DNA from: Candidatus Puniceispirillum sp.
Lineage (GTDB): Bacteria; Pseudomonadota; Alphaproteobacteria; Puniceispirillales; Puniceispirillaceae
Reading direction: 5' to 3'
Length of the DNA: 10,813 nucleotides
Assembly (NCBI GenBank): GCA_018668795.1
Contig: JABJBD010000237.1
Span: 1 to 10,813 of the forward strand
Shown: positions 7,295 through 10,813 of the stretch, one piece after another
Layout of the letters: the number at the start of each line of letters is the position of its first letter
Position numbering within the stretch: the first letter of the stretch is position 1
Notes under the pieces: generated by a model
Told to the model about the DNA's origin: nothing
Databases searched by the model: none
The model's input: the letters and a program-made list of their open reading frames with translations, nothing else
Made by a program: the position numbers and the translations under genes

Positions 7295-8647
7295 TCATGT
7301 TTTGATTTTGCTGAAGCGCGCGACAATTTCAAGGTGATTGCTGAATAGAAATTGATCGATAACCTGCATCCAGTCAAGCCGATAGCCGCTATAGGTAAGC
7401 GTTTCAGCGTCTCTGGCAAAGGTTGCTGGATTACATGACACCATTGCAATAACCGGAATTTGTGACAGGGCAAGCTCGGCACATTGGGCGGCGGCACCAT
7501 TGCGCGGGGGATCAATGATGGCAGCATCGAATGTATCAAGATCAACCGGCTGAATTGGTGCATTCATCAAGTCGCGTTGCATGGTTTTGACACGTGCGCC
7601 AAGCTTTGCTTTGTTTGCACCTGCTTTTAGGGTAGCCAGACTGTCGCCATCCTGTTCAACAGCAAGTAAATGTGTCAGGTGGCTGACCAGAGGCACGCTC
7701 AAGGTGCCGCAACCAGCAAATAGATCGATCACGCGTGATGCGCCGGTCGTGATCTCGGCCACAGCCGCTTGCAGGCTGGCTTCGCCATGCCGCGTTGCCT
7801 GAAGAAAAGCACCAGCAGGCGGATCAATACATATGTCGCCAAATCTAATTTCAGCAGGTGTTGGCGCAAATAACAGCATCGGCGTATGTCCATCACCAAC
7901 CGACAAACGCGCCAAGGGGGCGCCCGCAAAACGAGGCGTGCCAGCCCAGTCAGTCAGCGCGGCCAAAAGGGATGATGGCCATTTAGCAAGTCCCGATAGC
8001 AAAACACATATACCATTATCCAGCAGATTGGCATGCGCTGTCAGCACCGTGCCAGCGTCAAGATGCTGGCTGGCAAAATCATGTAATGCTGATTGCAGAT
8101 CAACAAGTGCAGGTTCCAGAATCACACAGCCATCGGGTGCAACAATATGATGACTGTTGCGTTCATGAAAGCCAACAATGGCTGAATCCTGAAGTCGTTT
8201 AATCTGAAAGGTGGCGCGGCGACGGCTGGCAGGAGGCGAGCTTTGCATGGGGCGCATGTCATCCGGGCTGAGGTCATGGCGTGACATGAAATGAGCAACA
8301 AGGTCTTGTTTCCAACTGGCAATCGCAGGGCGTGACCAGTGCTGAAAATTACAGCCACCGCAGGCAGGAAAGCTGTTGCATCCTGGTGTCTGGCGGTCAT
8401 CACTTTGGCGCTGTAGTTCTAAAATACGCGCCTTGATACCTTGTGCATTTATGCTAAGCGGCTGGGCACGCACAATTTCACCAGGCAAACTGGCTGGCAC
8501 GAAAACAGTATATTCTTTGGTTTCGTATTTATGCGTATAGCTGGCGGTGCCAATACCGTCACCGCGGCCACCAATATGCATGATTTCAACCTCAAGGGGG
8601 CGCGCGTTGCGGGGAAGATGGCCATCATTTCGCTTTGCTCGTCGCAT
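7295..8647 (-). CDS. TrmA/RlmD (RumA)-type class I SAM-dependent RNA 5-methyluridine methyltransferase
   Basis: This enzyme methylates C5 of a uridine in tRNA or rRNA using SAM. From ATG 8647 it has 450 aa, the family length. It has an N-terminal TRAM-like beta domain (about 12-79) and [4Fe-4S] cysteines C90, C96, C99 and C173, with the C-x5-C-x2-C spacing seen in RlmD. The Rossmann methyltransferase domain has motif I VIDLFAGCGTLSVPL (306-320) and IIDPPRNG (377-384). The catalytic nucleophile is C405 in VSCNPATFARD, and the C-terminal base is probably E440 in SNHLE. The frame is open upstream to 8812, but that extension would overlap the end of the repressor gene and lacks family sequence. 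A CAGG lies about 12 nt before ATG 8647. The target base (tRNA U54 or a 23S uridine) cannot be chosen by eye. It starts 37 bp after the repressor stop, implying co-transcription, an unusual setting for an RNA modification gene. Confidence 0.9.
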   Translation of the reverse strand: MRRAKRNDGHLPRNARPLEVEIMHIGGRGDGIGTASYTHKYETKEYTVFVPASLPGEIVRAQPLSINAQGIKARILELQRQSDDRQTPGCNSFPACGGCNFQHWSRPAIASWKQDLVAHFMSRHDLSPDDMRPMQSSPPASRRRATFQIKRLQDSAIVGFHERNSHHIVAPDGCVILEPALVDLQSALHDFASQHLDAGTVLTAHANLLDNGICVLLSGLAKWPSSLLAALTDWAGTPRFAGAPLARLSVGDGHTPMLLFAPTPAEIRFGDICIDPPAGAFLQATRHGEASLQAAVAEITTGASRVIDLFAGCGTLSVPLVSHLTHLLAVEQDGDSLATLKAGANKAKLGARVKTMQRDLMNAPIQPVDLDTFDAAIIDPPRNGAAAQCAELALSQIPVIAMVSCNPATFARDAETLTYSGYRLDWMQVIDQFLFSNHLEIVARFSKIKT

Positions 8648-8684
8648 AAGTTTTATACCTGTGTTGGCTTTAATGATCGGGTGT

Positions 8685-9419
8685 CTATAAGTTGCGCGCG
8701 AACCATACCACACGACCAATGATCTGTACCTCGTCAATTGTTCGTTGGTAACTTGTATAGGCCGGATTTTCCGAGCAGATTCGCAGAAGCTGGGGATTGG
8801 TGCTGGGAACAAGCTCTATCCGCTTTGCAACAAGACCAAGCCCATCATGCAAAATGAAAATACCCGGAGGTGAGGGGCGTGTTTGATCAATGTCTAGCAT
8901 CACCGTATCGCCATGTTCCAGAACTGGCGCCATTGAATCGCCCGAAATCGTGATAAGTTTTAAAGCTTCAGTCTTGCTAGGCGAGATTTTGCGAAGCCAT
9001 GGACGCGGAAAGGCCAGCACCGCTGTGGCCGTATCGATAAGCATGCCGCCACCTGCGCTGGCATGGATGTCAAGAAATGGTACTGACGACATGGTTTGGG
9101 TAACAAAGGGCGCATGATGTTGGGGCGCACGGAAATTATCCGGATGATGCGCGAGTGTCGCCTGATCAACGGTGAGCATGTCGGCAAGCTGATAGCGGAT
9201 GGATTCAGGCAAATGTCGAGGTGAGCCGCGATATAAATATTGATGTAGATAAGCGTCGTTACGGCCAATCGCACGCGATGCTTGTTTCAATGTCACTGGC
9301 GGCGTCTGGTTCATCAAAGCGGTACGTAACGCGTTTCGAGCGCTGTCATTCTTGATGTCTATATCTGTGTTTTTGCCGCGGTCGCCCGCTGGTGCGGTTT
9401 TGGATGTAGCCCTATCCAT
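8685..9419 (-). CDS. Phage-type helix-turn-helix repressor with S24 (LexA/CI-like) peptidase domain
   Basis: This 244-aa transcriptional repressor has a polar N-terminal tail (1-26). A DNA-binding domain follows at about 28-90, in which LKQASRAIGRNDAYLHQYL and RGSPRHLPESIRYQLAD form a helix-turn-helix common in alphaproteobacteria. The C-terminal S24 peptidase domain spans about 113-240. The catalytic serine is S162 in SGDSMAPVLEHGD and the lysine is K199 in GLVAKRIE, 37 residues apart as in LexA. A candidate Ala-Gly cleavage site is A122-G123 in HASAGGG. This predicts RecA-stimulated self-cleavage and SOS induction, though not all S24 repressors cleave. ATG 9419 is preceded by AAAGGG at about 10 nt. 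The ATAGGA-N4-TCCTAT site at 9451-9466 lies just upstream and recurs before terS, so I infer autoregulation and control of the phage-like genes. Its operon continues into the RNA methyltransferase and RHH genes. Confidence 0.9.
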   Translation of the reverse strand: MDRATSKTAPAGDRGKNTDIDIKNDSARNALRTALMNQTPPVTLKQASRAIGRNDAYLHQYLYRGSPRHLPESIRYQLADMLTVDQATLAHHPDNFRAPQHHAPFVTQTMSSVPFLDIHASAGGGMLIDTATAVLAFPRPWLRKISPSKTEALKLITISGDSMAPVLEHGDTVMLDIDQTRPSPPGIFILHDGLGLVAKRIELVPSTNPQLLRICSENPAYTSYQRTIDEVQIIGRVVWFARNL

Positions 9420-9433
9420 AGGAATAACCCTTT
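9418..9433. promoter_or_regulatory. Imperfect repressor half-site overlapping the repressor start codon
   Basis: ATAGGAATAACCCTTT has the left arm ATAGGA and a degenerate right arm compared with the two clear sites at 9451-9466 and 10062-10077. It overlaps the first codon and leader of the repressor. It may be a weak autoregulatory site or a coincidence. Confidence 0.35.
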
Positions 9434-9450
9434 TAGCCTATTTTAATTTT

Positions 9451-9466
9451 ATAGGAAATATCCTAT
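9451..9466. promoter_or_regulatory. Putative operator of the S24 repressor, divergent promoter region
   Basis: The perfect inverted repeat ATAGGA-AATA-TCCTAT lies in the 117-bp gap between the divergent repressor and DUF6362 genes. It overlaps a TATAAA -10-like element for the repressor on the minus strand (9448-9453) and ends 5 bp before a TTGACG -35-like element on the plus strand (9472-9477). Binding here could therefore affect both directions. The same arms and spacing recur at 10062-10077. The assignment to this repressor rests on position and recurrence. Confidence 0.7.
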
Positions 9467-9536
9467 CATGTTTGACGTAATTTGCAAGACTGTTTCCTGT
9501 GACCCTTATCCACCCTAAATTAGATAGGAAAATGAC

Positions 9537-9986
9537 ATGATACATTCACGAAAATTGGCGCCCATCAGCAACATAACAAATACAGGGCAGGAGAAAAGTC
9601 TGGCACTGACACCATCTGAAGCGCTTTTGGCAAAACGTATGCTGGCCGCGGCTATGACCTTGCGGGCATTGCCACGGGATCAGCTGGTCATACCGAATGG
9701 AATCAGGAGTGCGTGGCCAGACATGATTCGCGAATCAGCAATTTTATATGGCAAAACAAGGGTTACATCGCGTGTTAGGCCAAGTGCAAAAGCAATCGAT
9801 TCGATGGATTCTATGCTGGCTTTGCTATGGCATCTGGATCATGACGCGCGCCAGTTGGTTTGGGCGCGTGCCAATAATATCCCGTGGCGTAGTCTGGTAG
9901 GGCGATTTGGTAAAAGCCGGTCTAGCCTTAACCGCGATTATAAAAAAGCATTGGCACAACTAAATGTGACGCAGGGCAAGGGATGA
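9537..9986 (+). CDS. DUF6362 family phage-associated protein with C-terminal helix-turn-helix
   Basis: This 149-aa protein fits the DUF6362 family found beside terminase genes in alphaproteobacterial prophages. The family-like features run in order: an N-terminal helix (ALLAKRMLAAAMTLRALPRD, about 29-48), a central AWPDMIRESAILYG (about 58-71), then RPSAKAIDSMDSMLALLWHL (about 81-100) and the signature RQLVWARANNIPWRSL (about 104-119). RFGKSRSSLNRDYKKAL (about 122-138) has the form of a sigma-region-4-like helix-turn-helix. The exact molecular role is not established; DNA binding or transcriptional activation is inferred from that motif. ATG 9537 has TAGGA 7 nt upstream. The first ~25 residues are variable and have no family match. 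It is the first plus-strand gene, divergent from the repressor, and is followed by a 119-bp gap with its own promoter before terS. Confidence 0.78.
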   Translation: MIHSRKLAPISNITNTGQEKSLALTPSEALLAKRMLAAAMTLRALPRDQLVIPNGIRSAWPDMIRESAILYGKTRVTSRVRPSAKAIDSMDSMLALLWHLDHDARQLVWARANNIPWRSLVGRFGKSRSSLNRDYKKALAQLNVTQGKG

Positions 9987-10051
9987 ACCCTCATCGGCAT
10001 GTGATCAACTCAATCAGAGATATATTGCGATGATAAAATCACGCTTGACAA

Positions 10052-10080
10052 ATGACACAAAATAGGATAAATCCTATTAT
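10052..10080 (+). promoter_or_regulatory. Sigma-70-type promoter in front of terS
   Basis: The -35 candidate ATGACA (10052-10057) and -10 candidate TATTAT (10075-10080) each match consensus at five of six bases and are exactly 17 bp apart. A TTGACA 7 bp further upstream (10045-10050) is an alternative -35, but it has no good -10 at normal spacing. The predicted transcript would begin near 10087. The operator-like palindrome at 10061-10078 fills the spacer and covers most of the -10, the usual geometry for steric repression. Confidence 0.65.
10061..10078. promoter_or_regulatory. Putative operator of the S24 repressor in front of terS
   Basis: AATAGGAT-AA-ATCCTATT is a perfect palindrome with 8-bp arms and a 2-bp centre. 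Its core ATAGGA-N4-TCCTAT is identical in arms and spacing to the site at 9451-9466 in front of the repressor. It overlaps the spacer and -10 of the terS promoter, so occupancy should block transcription of the packaging genes. Confidence 0.75.
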
Positions 10081-10105
10081 ACACTGACAATAATTTTATC
10101 CCTCA

Positions 10106-10573
10106 TTGACACAGGTAGCCAGGTTCATCTCGAAAGTGACCTATGATGATTGCGCATGGCGACAAGCCTTTCTTGATTCCTTGCGGGTAACGGGAAATGT
10201 CAGTGCTGCCGCCCGACTTGTAGATAAATCGCGTGCATCTCTATACCGGATGCGCCGCGTTGATTCTGACTTTGCTGCGGCGTGGCAAGATGCGCTTGAG
10301 GAAGCTGTGGATTGGCTTGAGCTAGAGGCTTTGCGCCGCGCTGTTGAAGGTACCGAGGAAAACCGATTTTCAAAAGGTGAGATTGTCGGCACGATCACCC
10401 GGTATTCGGATAGCTTGTTGATGTTTTTGCTAAAAGCACGGCGTCCATGGCTATATGACCGACGTGTCGTGCGTAGCGATCAGAACAACATTGATGAGGA
10501 CAGTTTTGACGCATTACGATCAGCCCTTGAAGAAAAGCTGGATCGACTCGCTGACCCGCCTGTCCAAGACTGA
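10106..10573 (+). CDS. Phage / GTA-type terminase small subunit (TerS)
   Basis: This 155-aa protein resembles the small terminase of alphaproteobacterial prophages and gene transfer agents, which selects DNA and presents it to the large subunit. An N-terminal helix-turn-helix spans about residues 20-60 (FLDSLRVTGNVSAAARLVDK, then SRASLYRMRRVDSDFAAAW). A helical oligomerisation-like segment follows (LEEAVDWLELEALRRAVEG), then the strongly typical YSDSLLMFLLKARRPWLYDRR at about 100-120. A charged C-terminal tail (about 130-150) may contact TerL. The start is unsure: TTG 10106 has no purine-rich site and an in-frame TAA lies at 10091. GTG 10136 is a shorter alternative with AGG 12 nt upstream. 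The 3' end overlaps the large-subunit gene by about 68 bp, suggesting translational coupling. It is predicted to be transcribed from the operator-covered promoter just upstream. Confidence 0.83.
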   Translation: MTQVARFISKVTYDDCAWRQAFLDSLRVTGNVSAAARLVDKSRASLYRMRRVDSDFAAAWQDALEEAVDWLELEALRRAVEGTEENRFSKGEIVGTITRYSDSLLMFLLKARRPWLYDRRVVRSDQNNIDEDSFDALRSALEEKLDRLADPPVQD

Positions 10574-10813
10574 ACGTGCGGCCTTTATTGATGGGCTGGC
10601 ACCTGAACAAATCAACTTGCTGTTATATGAATGGCGGTTATGGGCACGACCCAAACAATTACCGCCAAGCGGGGACTGGCGTGTATGGTTGTTAATGGCT
10701 GGCCGCGGCTTTGGCAAAACACGTGCTGGTGCCGAATGAATACGCTGGGCGGCGGTGGCCGATGCCGGACTGGCGCATTATGAAATATGGGCACAGCAAG
10801 GCCGTAACAGCGA
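10506..10813 (+). pseudogene. Terminase large subunit (TerL), N-terminal part, in-frame TGA after Walker A; cut by window edge
   Basis: This is the start of the packaging motor ATPase. The N-terminal pattern SKTERAAFIDGLAPEQINLL, then YEWRLWARPKQLPP, then WRVWLLMAGRGFGKTRAGAE is the form seen in GTA- and prophage-type TerL, with Walker A GRGFGKT. The family usually continues GAEW-I/V-R. Here the expected Trp codon is TGA (10737-10739), followed in the same frame by IRWAAVADAGLA and an open frame to the edge. A single G-to-A change from TGG would explain this, so I score it as interrupted; a sequencing error is equally possible. Global UGA recoding is unlikely because neighbouring genes end in TGA. 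The last visible residues, from about 10785, do not obviously match the family. The start is uncertain: TTG 10506 has GAGGA 5 nt upstream and TTG 10527 is closer to usual family N-termini; ATG 10494 and 10455 are also possible. The gene overlaps the end of terS. Confidence 0.72.

Noticed and set aside
8648..8812. N-terminal extension of the RNA methyltransferase into the repressor gene
   Set aside because: The 55 extra residues do not resemble the family, would overlap the repressor 3' end, and the ATG at 8647 gives the normal 450-aa length.
9524..9529. ATAGGA before DUF6362 as a further operator half-site
   Set aside because: It coincides with the ribosome binding site of DUF6362 (TAGGA, 7 nt before ATG) and has no matching second arm, so the ribosome-site explanation suffices.
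10737..10739. UGA read as tryptophan (alternative genetic code) to explain the TerL stop
   Set aside because: Several intact genes here (LysE at 4045, DUF6362 at 9986, TerS at 10573) end in TGA with correct family lengths, so UGA is a normal stop. A local mutation or sequence error is simpler.

Overview
The window looks like the chromosome of a marine-type alphaproteobacterium with intermediate GC. This is inferred from protein style: a CuyA-like PLP enzyme, RhtB/LysE exporters, an RHH_4 protein, an alphaproteobacterial S24 repressor and a DUF6362 protein. A SAR116-like (Puniceispirillum) origin is a guess from general resemblance, not a demonstrated placement.

Positions 1-7060 hold ordinary metabolic and transport genes. 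They are a LysE/RhtB exporter cut by the left edge (minus), a D-cysteine desulfhydrase / L-cysteate sulfo-lyase family enzyme (minus), an unrecognised exported protein (plus), an NADPH-dependent FMN reductase family flavoprotein (minus), and a second LysE/RhtB exporter (plus) preceded by a 21-bp tandem repeat. A probable two-gene minus-strand operon follows, with a class I glutamine amidotransferase-like protein first and a stand-alone HyuA-type hydantoinase/oxoprolinase second.

Positions 7061-9419 form a second minus-strand run. It starts with a phage-type S24 (LexA/CI-like) repressor, then a TrmA/RlmD-type 5-methyluridine RNA methyltransferase, then a small ribbon-helix-helix protein, with short gaps between them.

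From 9420 to the right edge the genes turn to the plus strand and become phage-like or gene-transfer-agent-like: a DUF6362 protein, a terminase small subunit (TerS), and the start of a terminase large subunit (TerL) carrying Walker A. The TerL frame has a TGA exactly where the family usually has Trp after the Walker A helix, and it reads on open to the edge.

The most interesting feature is a probable genetic switch. The same 16-bp inverted repeat, ATAGGA-N4-TCCTAT, occurs in the divergent repressor/DUF6362 intergenic region and again on top of a good promoter in front of terS. This suggests one self-cleaving-type repressor controls itself and a packaging module. No integrase, attachment site, capsid gene, tRNA, rRNA, CRISPR array or insertion sequence is visible.
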